Of a stretch of DNA of 64,000 bases, positions 38,301-46,378 are shown piece by piece; positions within the stretch are counted from its first letter, which is position 1; every line of letters begins with the position of its first letter. This DNA is from Nostoc sp. TCL240-02. GTDB lineage: Bacteria; Cyanobacteriota; Cyanobacteriia; Cyanobacteriales; Nostocaceae. The stretch spans positions 1,798,501 through 1,862,500 of the forward strand of contig NZ_CP040094.1 of NCBI RefSeq assembly GCF_013343235.1, read 5' to 3'. The translations under genes were made by a program, and so were the position numbers. A model generated the notes under the pieces. It saw only the letters and a program-made list of their open reading frames with translations, had not been told where the DNA came from and searched no databases.

Positions 38301-40236
38301 CGAACAAGAAATCTGCATTCCTATAGGTAAAGCTATAGATAATGTGTATATCTTAATTTTGGATGAACAGATGCAGCCATTAGCCCCAGGAAAAATGGGA
38401 GAACTCTGGATTGGCGGCGTGCAATTGGCTAAAGGTTATCTCAAAGATCCACAACGCACAGCAGACGCATTCCGCCTGAATCCCTTTTCTCACGTTCCAG
38501 GGGAATATTTATACAAAACCGGCGATTTAGCTATGGAATTGCCCGATGGCAGTTTCGAGTATCATGGACGCATTGACCACCAAATTAAAATACGTGGTTT
38601 CCGTGTAGAACTGGGTGAAATCGAAAGTGTTCTCAATAGCCATCCCGCGATTAATGAAGCTGCCGTTTTAGCTGTAGATTACGAAAATGGTCAAAAACGG
38701 TTAATAGCTTGCTTGGCTGGTTCTCAAGTAGACAATCAACAAATTAAGGAATTCCTGGCTCAACGCTTGCCTGATTACATGATTCCTCACCGATGGGAAT
38801 GGCTAGCCAGTTTACCTAAAACCCACAATGGTAAGCTAGACCGCAAGGCTATTTTGGCAGCTGTCACCCAAGAAAAGCCAACAATATCACAGGAATACTT
38901 ACCTATAGGCCCTGCTCAACGTTGGTTAGTGAAATACTTTGAGCCTCCATATCAATGGAATGGGTACACACGTTTTCTTTTCCATCAACCATTAGACGCA
39001 GAGATATTTAACCAAGCTCTCAATGTTGTACTGGAAACTCATCCTGCTCTACGGACTGTGTTTGTGCAACGAGATCAACAATGGTGGCAACAGTTAATTT
39101 CCCCAGAGCAAAAGTTGAGTGCTGAATTCTACGATGGTAGTCATCTTACATCTGCACAGCGAGACAGTGAAATCCACAACCGGATACAAGAAATAGCTCA
39201 ACAGTTTCAAATCAACCAATGGCCGCTGATGAAAGTAATCGCGATCAAGGTCAATGAATCCTGCTATGATATCTCGCTGGCTGGACATCATATCATCGGT
39301 GATTTGCTGAGTACTGGGGTGATTTTTAATCTCTTATGGTTGACTTACAGCGAGTTGCTGGGGAACAGAACTCAGAGTTCTCAGCCTCTCCCTTCGATAC
39401 CTTCTTATATAGACTATGTGCGTGTACTGATGCAGGCGGAACAACAAGGAGCTTTGACAAGTCATGTAGACTATTGGAAATCTCAATTTCCTTCTCAAGA
39501 ATATACCTTCCAAGTTCCCTTTGACCATCAAAAGGGAGCTAATTTAGAGGCTTCCGCCGCCAGCGAAAAATTTACCCTGTCCAAAAACAGTAGTAACATT
39601 CTTTTACGTGAAGCCAAACAGTATTACAAATGTAATGTCTACACGTTGCTACTTTCTACCTTGTATCGGTTGATGGCTGAGTGGAGTGGACAGCCTTGGG
39701 TAGTAGTTAGCCATCGCAGCCACGGCAGAAATCTAGATAGTACGCACACGTTTTTAAATAGCGTTGGTAACTTTGCGATGAATTTCCCTGTCGGGGTTAA
39801 TGTAGGACGTTCCATCAAGTGGGAGCAAACCACCAAGGAAATCCAAGCCAAATTTAACGAGTTGCCGATGAATGGTGTAACTTTTGATTGGATTTCTGAG
39901 CAACTTCCTCATCATGTTTATCCCGATAACAATCTCACACCAGTCAGAGCCAATTACTTAGGAAATCGTACTGCTCCCGCCTTAGAACTGTTTGAGTTTA
40001 TTGAGGAAGATAGAGATAGTCGGTTGTCCTCCCCTGACCAGAAACGTACAGCGTTACTAGAGTTTTTCTTCTCCATCACCGATGGCACTGTTCACTTAGA
40101 AATCGAATATTCTCGTAATTTCCATCTGCCTGCAACTATTCGCAGGCTTGGCGATCGCTATTTGGAACTTATGGCAGAGATGCTAGCCGTTGTATCTTTA
40201 GTAGGTAATGCTATAGACGTGACAAATTATTCTTAA
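35305..40236 (+). CDS. PKS/NRPS hybrid protein: ACP-C-PCP-A-C
   Basis: I choose the ATG at 35305 (MSTKSLELPIF), with AGAGGA just upstream, over an in-frame TTG at 35263. Domains: carrier protein with S39 (LGLDSIKMM); condensation-type domain with H249 and D253 (EHLISDA, HHxxxD with the first His replaced by Glu); a second carrier with S612 (LGMDSLELIR); adenylation domain about 670-1190 (YTSGSTGKPKGVML near 836, NLYGPTEAS, GRIDHQIKIRGFRVELGE, K1177 in NGKLDR); and a C-terminal condensation domain with intact HHIIGD 1328-1333. Reading the ten-residue code by alignment in my head gives D-I-W-H-V-S-L-I-D, close to serine-type codes. The carrier precedes the A domain, and no carrier or thioesterase follows the last C domain, so release or partner is unclear. 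The N-terminal ACP probably serves the orphan KS of the preceding PKS. Confidence 0.88.
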   Translation: MSTKSLELPIFSLVAKITGHDAEELERDMFLEGNLGLDSIKMMELLNGLVALIPQEMQPIFMEALPLQNLMQLQTLGDVVQIADKCLVSQINNSDSSPSASIINQKEQKTEKVEILSGQYFHLLGHWVVNSISLFSTLRLRGNFDSNVAWQSWKDLLNRHPMLRSRFIIPPNTTRFKDYEMVVMENPTPPDIPVTDIRHLHSEAQEQLINDELHRCLNYEWQMTEWPLHRFFVFRLEDSVYQLVLANEHLISDALGCHVILREFMEIYRAHVCGEEPNLHPPTTVQDYSELVQSINAWQDPEEDKALVEYVNRRGKDSYLWNPTGNAITSLCPKFHNRRFSLGKAITNQLIAQTREWRLPLNSLLVGAFVRAVAKFEKSKNEPIMVQVPTSGRVYPGIDASDVVGSFAQNLSISLDLPALNEDWQRLLNRVHQEIQQGLVNGYDRAQTRQMAIAFRDNIVLEDGKIPERMLPMYRRILKSNLYCPFTGQTNIKNKYGPIDVIDYRAGGINAAGTIDILQEIFDDSLHLFASYDSNFFPEFVIDELMHEYITQIKELASLKIPSQQLTQPLLKTQTDVNIVQLLQEIATEICHSQITDNDMAKDLEAELGMDSLELIRIVTRLEKRLGKVNRQALLSCRSLQEMAVLLGNKQSSSLQNQSVVNNQQPQEIPYWEIIEQAKRTPNAIAVTDGETQITYAELNRLSNQVANYLQAQGVKPGVFVGIMTRRGPLMFVGILGILKAGGTYVPLDPIYPHERIKYILEHAEIGILLTENRLTNKLAVCLTEQLPLNTLMFLDEGIFEKGKAWTQLNKKTWARCSDIAPANVSTPDDLMTVLYTSGSTGKPKGVMLNHRGYMNRLVWMQNAFQLRYGDRVAQKTSCCFDISVWEIFWPLMVGATVYSVETETVKNPWLLAQWIKDNQINVMHFVPSLFGEFCNALESESWIFPDLRWLVFSGEALPVPFVQRWIDKYGMSVGLANLYGPTEASIDVTAHIIRQRPGEQEICIPIGKAIDNVYILILDEQMQPLAPGKMGELWIGGVQLAKGYLKDPQRTADAFRLNPFSHVPGEYLYKTGDLAMELPDGSFEYHGRIDHQIKIRGFRVELGEIESVLNSHPAINEAAVLAVDYENGQKRLIACLAGSQVDNQQIKEFLAQRLPDYMIPHRWEWLASLPKTHNGKLDRKAILAAVTQEKPTISQEYLPIGPAQRWLVKYFEPPYQWNGYTRFLFHQPLDAEIFNQALNVVLETHPALRTVFVQRDQQWWQQLISPEQKLSAEFYDGSHLTSAQRDSEIHNRIQEIAQQFQINQWPLMKVIAIKVNESCYDISLAGHHIIGDLLSTGVIFNLLWLTYSELLGNRTQSSQPLPSIPSYIDYVRVLMQAEQQGALTSHVDYWKSQFPSQEYTFQVPFDHQKGANLEASAASEKFTLSKNSSNILLREAKQYYKCNVYTLLLSTLYRLMAEWSGQPWVVVSHRSHGRNLDSTHTFLNSVGNFAMNFPVGVNVGRSIKWEQTTKEIQAKFNELPMNGVTFDWISEQLPHHVYPDNNLTPVRANYLGNRTAPALELFEFIEEDRDSRLSSPDQKRTALLEFFFSITDGTVHLEIEYSRNFHLPATIRRLGDRYLELMAEMLAVVSLVGNAIDVTNYS

Positions 40237-40268
40237 CGTACTACATACTTAGCACAAGCCAAAAATAT

Positions 40269-40291
40269 ACCTCAGACCGCCAGTCTGAGGT
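40269..40291 (+). terminator. Terminator hairpin after the NRPS
   Basis: ACCTCAGAC, CGCCA, GTCTGAGGT: perfect 9-bp stem with a 5-nt loop, 33 nt after the NRPS stop. Flanking TAT/ATA can extend the stem. Confidence 0.7.
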
Positions 40292-40524
40292 TATACAAAA
40301 TCAAGCCTTGTGTAGTACAGTAATTTCTTCGATGAAAACAAGTTATATCTAATTGCATCTGTGTGGGATGAATTTTTCTCTCTTTACTCCCCAGGTTGGA
40401 TGCACTCGGATGATTTCCCTCATTTTGCTCTTCAGACGTTATTACCATTCTTAGCATATTACACATCAAACCAGTGATAATATGATGCTGAAAATCTCAC
40501 TAAAGCTTCCTTTAAACCTTAAAT

Positions 40525-41505
40525 ATGCGTACTTATCAACTGTCTACACTTATTGGTCTTACCACCTCTGTCACCTTATCTGCAATTGCACCAGTCCAAG
40601 CCACAAACTTAAGCTTTGACTACAACCAACTGCAATTTATTAAATCACGACCAATAGCATCTAGTAATTTTCTGGGGTTAAATGGATCACCGACTGAAAA
40701 TCAAGGTTTTGTGCCTTTCTATAATCCAGATCCTTCGGCTCCAGATCACGGCCATAAGGAAATCGGTTTGAATTCGCGCCGAGATTTCCCCGGTTTCAAC
40801 AACGCCCCATATTACGGGACTGGTCGCCAAGGAAGTCCGGAAGAACCTGCTAGCGGTGCTAACAGAATGACAACTTTGATTAACATTAATAGCTTCCCTA
40901 CCTTTGACCAGTACTTGACAAATAATGGCATTCCATTCAGTGATATTGGCTTTGTGTTTGGTCAAAAGAGTGATCGCGATTTTAACCAAACTTGGAATTT
41001 AGGTGCAGATATATTCGGTCAAGATTGGTACGCTGATCCTAATACACCGCTTGAGGAAAGAATTTATAAAGCTAATCCAAATGATATTGAAATAGCACTC
41101 TATAGTGGCAATACTAAAATAGTTGACTTTGGATATTCTGATTTTTATTCAATTGTCGATTATGGTTCTACACCATCATTTAATGATGATTTTGAAAGTA
41201 GTTTTACCGACCCAATTGCAGCAAAAAAAGCATCTGACTTAGATCCATTGCTGGCAGGTTTAGCCACAGCTTTTTTAAATGATGTTAATGCTGCTGGTGG
41301 TGGAGTACAGATAGTTAACGAGAACTTTGGAGAACTAGATATTAATTTTGCAAGCGGCAATGGATACGATATGATACTTCTGCCATACCCGATGCAAATT
41401 CGCGCAGTTGCGCTAAAAGCAGTTCCAGAAGCTTCTTTTTCTTGGGGAATATTTATGTTTGGAGTTTTGGTTGCTGTGTCCCAGCGCAAGAAACTACAGA
41501 ACTGA
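40525..41505 (+). CDS. PEP-CTERM sorted extracellular protein
   Basis: 326 residues. N-terminal signal peptide (LSTLIGLTTSVTLSAIAPVQA, cleavage near 27). The C-terminal sorting signal VPEASFSWGIFMFGVLVAVS followed by QRKKLQN is a PEP motif, a membrane helix and a basic end, as processed by an exosortase. The middle is rich in D, N, G and F and is not a domain I know. It follows the NRPS after a terminator and has no two-box motif, so it may simply be a neighbour of the pathway. Confidence 0.75.
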   Translation: MRTYQLSTLIGLTTSVTLSAIAPVQATNLSFDYNQLQFIKSRPIASSNFLGLNGSPTENQGFVPFYNPDPSAPDHGHKEIGLNSRRDFPGFNNAPYYGTGRQGSPEEPASGANRMTTLININSFPTFDQYLTNNGIPFSDIGFVFGQKSDRDFNQTWNLGADIFGQDWYADPNTPLEERIYKANPNDIEIALYSGNTKIVDFGYSDFYSIVDYGSTPSFNDDFESSFTDPIAAKKASDLDPLLAGLATAFLNDVNAAGGGVQIVNENFGELDINFASGNGYDMILLPYPMQIRAVALKAVPEASFSWGIFMFGVLVAVSQRKKLQN

Positions 41506-41555
41506 AAATTACCCATAATTAGTTTTAGTTATCAAAATTATCCCAATTTTTCCAA

Positions 41556-41584
41556 GTAGAGACATAGTATTGCAACGTCTCTAC
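41556..41584. repeat. GTAGAGAC inverted repeat
   Basis: GTAGAGAC and GTCTCTAC are separated by 13 nt, a common cyanobacterial intergenic repeat between the PEP-CTERM gene and the next. A related pair is at 58716-58750. Confidence 0.55.
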
Positions 41585-41617
41585 TACCTAATCATGTGTT
41601 CCTTATCTCATGTAATC

Positions 41618-42343
41618 ATGTCAAAAATAAATTCCTTTATGTCTATCAAAGCACTTTACCGAACTGCTGGTCTGGTATTAATTATTGAAAGTCTACTGCT
41701 GTTTGTGCCGGTTTTTATTCTTGGTGCAGCAATCAACTGGCCAACTAGCCTTGGTGAACCTGCTAGCATCATGTTGCCATTACTAATTAAAAAAGCTGAA
41801 CCAGTCAGAATTGGTTATCTGATCTATCTTCTTTATTCACTACTTTTTTGGGTAGTAGCTTTATTAACTGCTCGTGTCGTTAGCAATGGGGAAACCAACC
41901 CTGTATGGCTCCAGGTGGCAACAGGTTTTGGAATCGCATCTACTGTCACTCGTTGCCTGGGCATTATTCGCTGGTTAGTACCAATGCCAGCTTTAGCGCA
42001 AGTTTATGCTGACCCTGCAATCTCTGCACAAACTCGTGAAGCGATCGCTGTTGTCTATAAAACCCTCAATGACTACGCTGGCTCGGTCGGTGAAGTATTA
42101 GGTGTTAGCCTATTTACCGTATTGTGGTTAACAATTATCTCAATTTACTTATTGCGTTCAAGAACACTACCACGTTGGTTAGGAATCTTTGGGATCGTCG
42201 CTGCTCTGTTTTTGGCAACTCAATTAATAGAACTATTTGGGGTGGATTTGGGAGCATTTATTAGCGTATCAGTGACCATGCTCCAACTCTGGTTTTTAGC
42301 CGCAGGTGTGACCTTATTAAGACACAAAAACGTCCAAGTTTAA
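41618..42343 (+). CDS. DUF4386-like integral membrane protein
   Basis: About 241 residues with six hydrophobic segments. The start YRTAGLVLIIESLLLFVPVF, the loop with PVRIGYLIYLLYSL, and RTLPRWLGIFGIVAALFLAT near the end fit DUF4386 membrane proteins, which have no known function. The ATG at 41618 (MSKINSFMSIKALYRT) is favoured; ATG 41639 is also possible and an upstream TTG frame is unlikely. It is 56 nt before the epimerase-like gene and may form an operon with it. A link to the biosynthetic pathway is not shown by sequence. Confidence 0.7.
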   Translation: MSKINSFMSIKALYRTAGLVLIIESLLLFVPVFILGAAINWPTSLGEPASIMLPLLIKKAEPVRIGYLIYLLYSLLFWVVALLTARVVSNGETNPVWLQVATGFGIASTVTRCLGIIRWLVPMPALAQVYADPAISAQTREAIAVVYKTLNDYAGSVGEVLGVSLFTVLWLTIISIYLLRSRTLPRWLGIFGIVAALFLATQLIELFGVDLGAFISVSVTMLQLWFLAAGVTLLRHKNVQV

Positions 42344-42399
42344 ATGAAGCTTGGCATTATTATCTAAAAAAATAATTCTCCTAATATCAAAACCAACCC

Positions 42400-43353
42400 A
42401 TGAACACAACAGAAGAACTCCATATAATTTTTGGTACTGGCCCCCTAGCACAAGCCGTCATGCGCGAACTATTGACTCGGAAAAAACGGGTGCGTATGAT
42501 TAACCGCAGTGGCAAAGCAGACGTACCCTCTAATGTGGAAATCATCGCCAGCGATGCTTATAATTCCGAAAATACACGAGCGGTTACTACTGGAGCGACA
42601 GTCGTTTACCAATGTGCACAACCAGCCTACACCCAATGGCCAGAGTTTTTTCCCTCATTGCAAGCTAGCATTGTCGAAGGGGTAGCCACCAGTGGCGCAA
42701 AGCTCGTTGTGGGAGATAATCTCTATATGTATGGCCCTGTCAATGGTGCGTTGCGGGAAGATATGCTAAATGCTGCAACCACCCGCAAAGGGCGCGTTCG
42801 TGGGCAGATAGCAGAGGCGCTTTTGGATGCACACCGTAGAGGTATTGTACGAGTTGCTATTGGTCGAGCATCGGACTTCTATGGCCCACTAGTACTTGAT
42901 TCTGTAATGGGCGATCGCATTTTTCCCGCTGTACTGACTGGGAAGCCTGCATCAGCGATCGGTGAAATTGACCTCCCTCATACTTATACCTTTATCGATG
43001 ACTTTGGCAAGGCATTAGTAGTGTTAGGGGAACAGGATAAAGCATTGGGTCAAATTTGGCACGTACCTAACGCTGAGACTATCACTACTCGACAATTTCT
43101 CAACATAGCTTTTGAGGAAGCTGGACACCCACCAAAAATAAGTAAAATGGGTAAGTTCATGATGCGACTAGGCGGGATTTTTATCCCAGAAGCTCGTGAA
43201 ACCGTCGAGATGATGTATGAGTTTGATGAGCCATTTGTTGTAAATCATGATAAATACGTTCAAGCATTTGGCAACCATGCTACCCCTTTACGTGAAGCTA
43301 TCCGGCACACTTTGACATGGTATAGCGAACATCTCAAAACCTTAAAAACGTAA
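42400..43353 (+). CDS. NAD(P)-binding epimerase/reductase (extended SDR type)
   Basis: 317 residues. The Rossmann start is HIIFGTGPLAQAVMRELLTR (G-x-G-x2-A), followed by VRMINRSGKADVPSNVEIIA with an Arg suited to NADP. VVGDNLYMYGPVNG contains the Y-x-Y-G-P segment of the epimerase/dehydratase family. Members reduce or isomerise diverse substrates. The classical Tyr-x3-Lys is not clear, so it may be an atypical SDR. It may tailor the cluster product or be unrelated. A strong hairpin at 43397 ends the unit. Confidence 0.75.
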   Translation: MNTTEELHIIFGTGPLAQAVMRELLTRKKRVRMINRSGKADVPSNVEIIASDAYNSENTRAVTTGATVVYQCAQPAYTQWPEFFPSLQASIVEGVATSGAKLVVGDNLYMYGPVNGALREDMLNAATTRKGRVRGQIAEALLDAHRRGIVRVAIGRASDFYGPLVLDSVMGDRIFPAVLTGKPASAIGEIDLPHTYTFIDDFGKALVVLGEQDKALGQIWHVPNAETITTRQFLNIAFEEAGHPPKISKMGKFMMRLGGIFIPEARETVEMMYEFDEPFVVNHDKYVQAFGNHATPLREAIRHTLTWYSEHLKTLKT

Positions 43354-43396
43354 AAGTTAAGGTTAGCTCTATCAAGGTTAGACTATCTCATTCCTT

Positions 43397-43430
43397 TTCC
43401 CTTATGGCAATGTTTATCACCATAAGGGAA
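43397..43430 (+). terminator. Terminator after the epimerase-like gene
   Basis: TTCCCTTATGG pairs perfectly with CCATAAGGGAA around a 12-nt loop, 43 nt after the stop. Confidence 0.7.
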
Positions 43431-43635
43431 GGCAACTGTGCTACTTCTCAACTTAATGCTAGAGAGTGCAAGCTTTACACCCTCAATGACATTAATTTGG
43501 CACAGCAACAAATAAAAACTCACTGTACAGCAGTGGGTTAAGGGATGTTTGCATCAAGGATAGGAATCCTTCCCTTCTTTGGAGCTTTTGGGTACACTAT
43601 ACCTAGCACCTGACCTAAAAATAATTTTTTTCTAG

Positions 43636-43665
43636 TTGCATAAACCTACAATATTTAACTGATTA
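43636..43665 (+). promoter_or_regulatory. Two-box cluster motif, copy 6 (upstream of DAHP synthase)
   Basis: TTGCATAAAC, 15 nt, GATTA, followed by ATATTTAACAATAA. It lies 86 nt before the GTG start at 43752. First box has one change and the second box is GATTA instead of GATAA; spacing is exact. Confidence 0.45.
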
Positions 43666-43751
43666 ATATTTAACAATAAATCAGCGAACCTGGATCAACT
43701 TTTTCGCTAAAAATTATCAATTTTTGCACTATTCAAGGAGTAGACAAACTA

Positions 43752-44840
43752 GTGATTATTGTAATGAAACCCTTCACCCCATCTGCGGAAATAGAACAAG
43801 TAAATGAAGAAATTCGTCGCTATGAACTTACACCAGAAATCTGTATAGGTCATCACAAAGTAGTAATCGGTTTGGTGGGAGATACCTCAGAACTTGATCC
43901 ACGCCAGATTCAAAATTTGAACCCTTTTATAGAGCAAGTAATTAGGGTTAAAAAGCCTTTCAAACGAGCTTCTTTAGAATTTCGTTACGGAGAACATAGT
44001 GAGGTTGTAGTACCAACACCTAGTGGACCTATAACTTTTGGGCAAAACCATCCTGTAGTTGTAGTTGCAGGCCCTTGCTCGGTAGAAAACGAAGAAATGA
44101 TCGTCGAGACAGCCCAAGCGGTGAAAGAATACGGTGTACAATTTTTACGTGGTGGGGCATATAAACCCCGTACATCACCTTATGCTTTCCAAGGTCACGG
44201 TGAGAGCGCTCTAGCTTTGTTAGCAAAAGCTAAAGAAGCTACAGGTTTAGGAATCATTACAGAAATTATGGACACAGATGACTTAGACAAGCTCATCGAA
44301 GTAGCAGATGTGTTGCAAATTGGAGCCCGAAATATGCAGAATTTTTCACTTCTCAAAAAGCTAGGAGCTACCACTAAGCCAGTGCTATTGAAGCGGGGAC
44401 TGTCAGCCACTATCGAAGATTGGTTGATGTCAGCAGAGTATATTTTAGCCGGAGGTAATCCAAACGTTATACTATGTGAGCGAGGAATTCGTACCTTTGA
44501 CCGACAGTTTACAAGAAACACACTTGATATATCTGCAATTCCAGTTTTGCGAACCCTGACCCACTTACCTATCATGATTGATCCTAGTCATGCCACAGGT
44601 AAGTCCGAATTTGTGCCAACTATGACAATGGCATCAATAGCTGCTGGTGCAGATTCCTTGATGATTGAAGTTCACCCCAATCCAGCTAAAGCACTTTCAG
44701 ATGGTCCTCAATCACTGACATTGGAAGGATTTAAGGAATTAATGCACGAAATAACTGCCCTAAGTAAATTCTTTGGTCGTTCGCCTCACAACAATAGTAC
44801 AAATCTAAAGCCAAAAACTATCTCATTGGTGAGCTATTAA
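43752..44840 (+). CDS. aroF: 3-deoxy-7-phosphoheptulonate synthase (DAHP synthase)
   Basis: Catalyses the first step of the shikimate pathway, phosphoenolpyruvate plus erythrose 4-phosphate to DAHP. 362 residues: an N-terminal ferredoxin-like regulatory part (about 1-75, HHKVVIGLVGDTSELDP) followed by the barrel with VVVAGPCSVENEEMIVETA, GGAYKPRTSPYAFQGHG, LKRGLSATIEDWLMSAEYIL, LCERGIRTFD and IDPSHATGKS. I take the GTG at 43752 because MIIVMK matches the usual cyanobacterial N-terminus and AAGGAG lies 11 nt upstream; ATG 43764 is the alternative. It is preceded by the cluster motif and sits in a pathway that consumes phenylalanine, so it is probably a dedicated extra copy that raises aromatic supply. 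Whether it escapes feedback inhibition cannot be read. Confidence 0.93.
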   Translation: MIIVMKPFTPSAEIEQVNEEIRRYELTPEICIGHHKVVIGLVGDTSELDPRQIQNLNPFIEQVIRVKKPFKRASLEFRYGEHSEVVVPTPSGPITFGQNHPVVVVAGPCSVENEEMIVETAQAVKEYGVQFLRGGAYKPRTSPYAFQGHGESALALLAKAKEATGLGIITEIMDTDDLDKLIEVADVLQIGARNMQNFSLLKKLGATTKPVLLKRGLSATIEDWLMSAEYILAGGNPNVILCERGIRTFDRQFTRNTLDISAIPVLRTLTHLPIMIDPSHATGKSEFVPTMTMASIAAGADSLMIEVHPNPAKALSDGPQSLTLEGFKELMHEITALSKFFGRSPHNNSTNLKPKTISLVSY

Positions 44841-45767
44841 ACATATTCATCTCCATCTAAAGTTAATAGTGGTTTAGGACTTCCTTAAATCTTTAGCTAT
44901 CCTGTTGCTAATAAAAAATTTGAACGTTCAAGCCCTAGTAGAATCCTTAGTAGCTTTCATTGATGTCAACTTAGCAAAAAGAAACCGCTAGACATAAAGT
45001 TTGGGAGCAAAGATAGCAAAACAATGAGTTGTCAAAATGGCTACTTTTCGCACCTAAAAATAGGAAATCCAGACCGAAGAAGATAAATACAGGTGCCAGC
45101 TTCAGCAATAGAAAAAATAAAGACAGAAATCTATGTACTTGCGCTACTAAGAGGTTGGTTGAAAAGTGTTTTCCTGTGGCTTTAGGCACTTTTACTTTTA
45201 TATTTCCCTTTAAAAAAGGGGAGGAACCAGACTCTAAATCTCCCTTTTTAAGGGAGATTTAGAGGGCTATAAAACTTTTGATACTGACAATAGGACTTTT
45301 CAAACATTCTCTAAAACTATCAAGCTTGGAGCTACTGCGATTTTCATCAGGAAAGACAACGAAAAGTTAAGAGAGCAAATTTTCACATTACCAGTGATGA
45401 TGATAGTGGTATTAAGTCTGCTCAGTGAACGTCCTAGTTGAGCGAAGCACTCAAGGTGTTAGCAACTGAAGCGTTATTGTTAGTATAACTAATGTTAGTA
45501 AGTAAACAAGCATTATTTCAAAAGTTGATGAAATTATCAGTAAAATTATGGTTATTATCAGCTTTTGGTGATCAATCACGGGTTCCTGAAGGCAGAAAGA
45601 AGAAAGAAAAAAACTTGATAGGTTCTTGCAGTACAAAGGTTAAAGAAAATCTGTATTACAATCTTATCTTGAAGTTTAATTTTAGCCTTTTTTACCAGTT
45701 AAACTATGCTTTTCAACATCATAAAAACCTATAAACCTAATTTTTTATTATTACAGCTTTTAAAACT
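44841..45767. other. Intergenic region with repeats
   Basis: No gene I can support; short frames here look like chance. It contains one typical Nostoc palindrome (45232-45264) and otherwise low-complexity AT-rich sequence. Confidence 0.5.
45232..45264. repeat. Perfect 15-bp palindromic repeat
   Basis: CTCTAAATCTCCCTT, TTT, AAGGGAGATTTAGAG. A widespread Nostocales repeat type that forms a stable hairpin; also could terminate transcription from either side. Confidence 0.75.
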
Positions 45768-46148
45768 ATGTCTACTGTATCTAAGTTAACACAATTAAAC
45801 AAAGGTTTAGAAACAAGCGAAGTTCAGAAAGGGATGAAACTTATAGGATTAAAGATTACACAATTAGAACTAGATCAACTTGCATTTGGCAATACTATTT
45901 CGCTAGAAAACAGAAGATTAGGTGAAATCGGTTCAATATTTATACTAGCAGAAGCTCTTTCGGCAATGAATTCAATTCAAACAAATATTACTTTTCAAGA
46001 CTTACCACAAACGGTTAAAGAGTTTTCTTGCTGTTACGGAGGAGTTCCAATCTACTGTTGGAATTCTGACTTAATCGGAAAGTGTTGTCTGACCCTAACT
46101 TTGCTAGATGGCAAACCGGCAATTAGAGTTTCATCTCAAAACCTATAG
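45768..46148 (+). CDS. Small cluster-associated protein A, unknown function
   Basis: 126 residues, not a family I can name. It is clearly related to the protein at 58171-58584: both have a block G-[M/I]-x2-IGL-x-I-x4-[L/I]-x2-L-x-FG-x-TISLE-[N/D]-R-x-LGE-[I/L]-GS-[I/L]-F-[I/L]-L (about 25-65), a TFQDL motif near the middle (about 87), GVPIY-x-WN, and LDGKPAIR or EGKPAIR near the end. No signal peptide or membrane helix, Cys pair CC near the middle. Shared presence in both halves of the locus suggests a conserved pathway accessory or regulatory role. Confidence 0.7.
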   Translation: MSTVSKLTQLNKGLETSEVQKGMKLIGLKITQLELDQLAFGNTISLENRRLGEIGSIFILAEALSAMNSIQTNITFQDLPQTVKEFSCCYGGVPIYCWNSDLIGKCCLTLTLLDGKPAIRVSSQNL

Positions 46149-46336
46149 CTTACCATTTCGTAAGGATTCATACCAATTTAATGTGAAGCTGCATAGAAAA
46201 GAGCTTCTAGGATAAAGTTATAAGAAGAGACAGAAATTACTTGCTCAAATGTAAGTTGGTCTAAGGGACTTCCAAAGAATAAATTATTCTAAAAAAAACA
46301 AGCAATAGAATTCCTGAAAGAACGATAATAATTTTA

Positions 46337-46378
46337 AGGAGGAGAGGGGTTGCCGACGGCAACCCCTCTCCTCCTTTT
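46337..46378 (+). terminator. Strong GC-rich terminator
   Basis: AGGAGGAGAGGGGTTGCC, GAC, then its exact complement and TTT. 18-bp perfect stem followed by T residues, 190 nt after the small protein gene ending at 46148. Looks like a rho-independent terminator. Confidence 0.75.

Larger units (their letters stand above)
43354..43751. other. Intergenic region before the DAHP synthase
   Basis: Holds the terminator at 43397-43430, a small AAGGAT/ATCCTT hairpin near 43557, the sixth motif copy at 43636 and an AAGGAG ribosome site at 43735-43740. No gene seen. Confidence 0.55.

Noticed and set aside
45029-45262. 77-codon frame between DAHP synthase and the small protein
   Set aside because: Low-complexity basic composition, overlaps a palindromic Nostoc repeat, no ribosome site; looks like chance.
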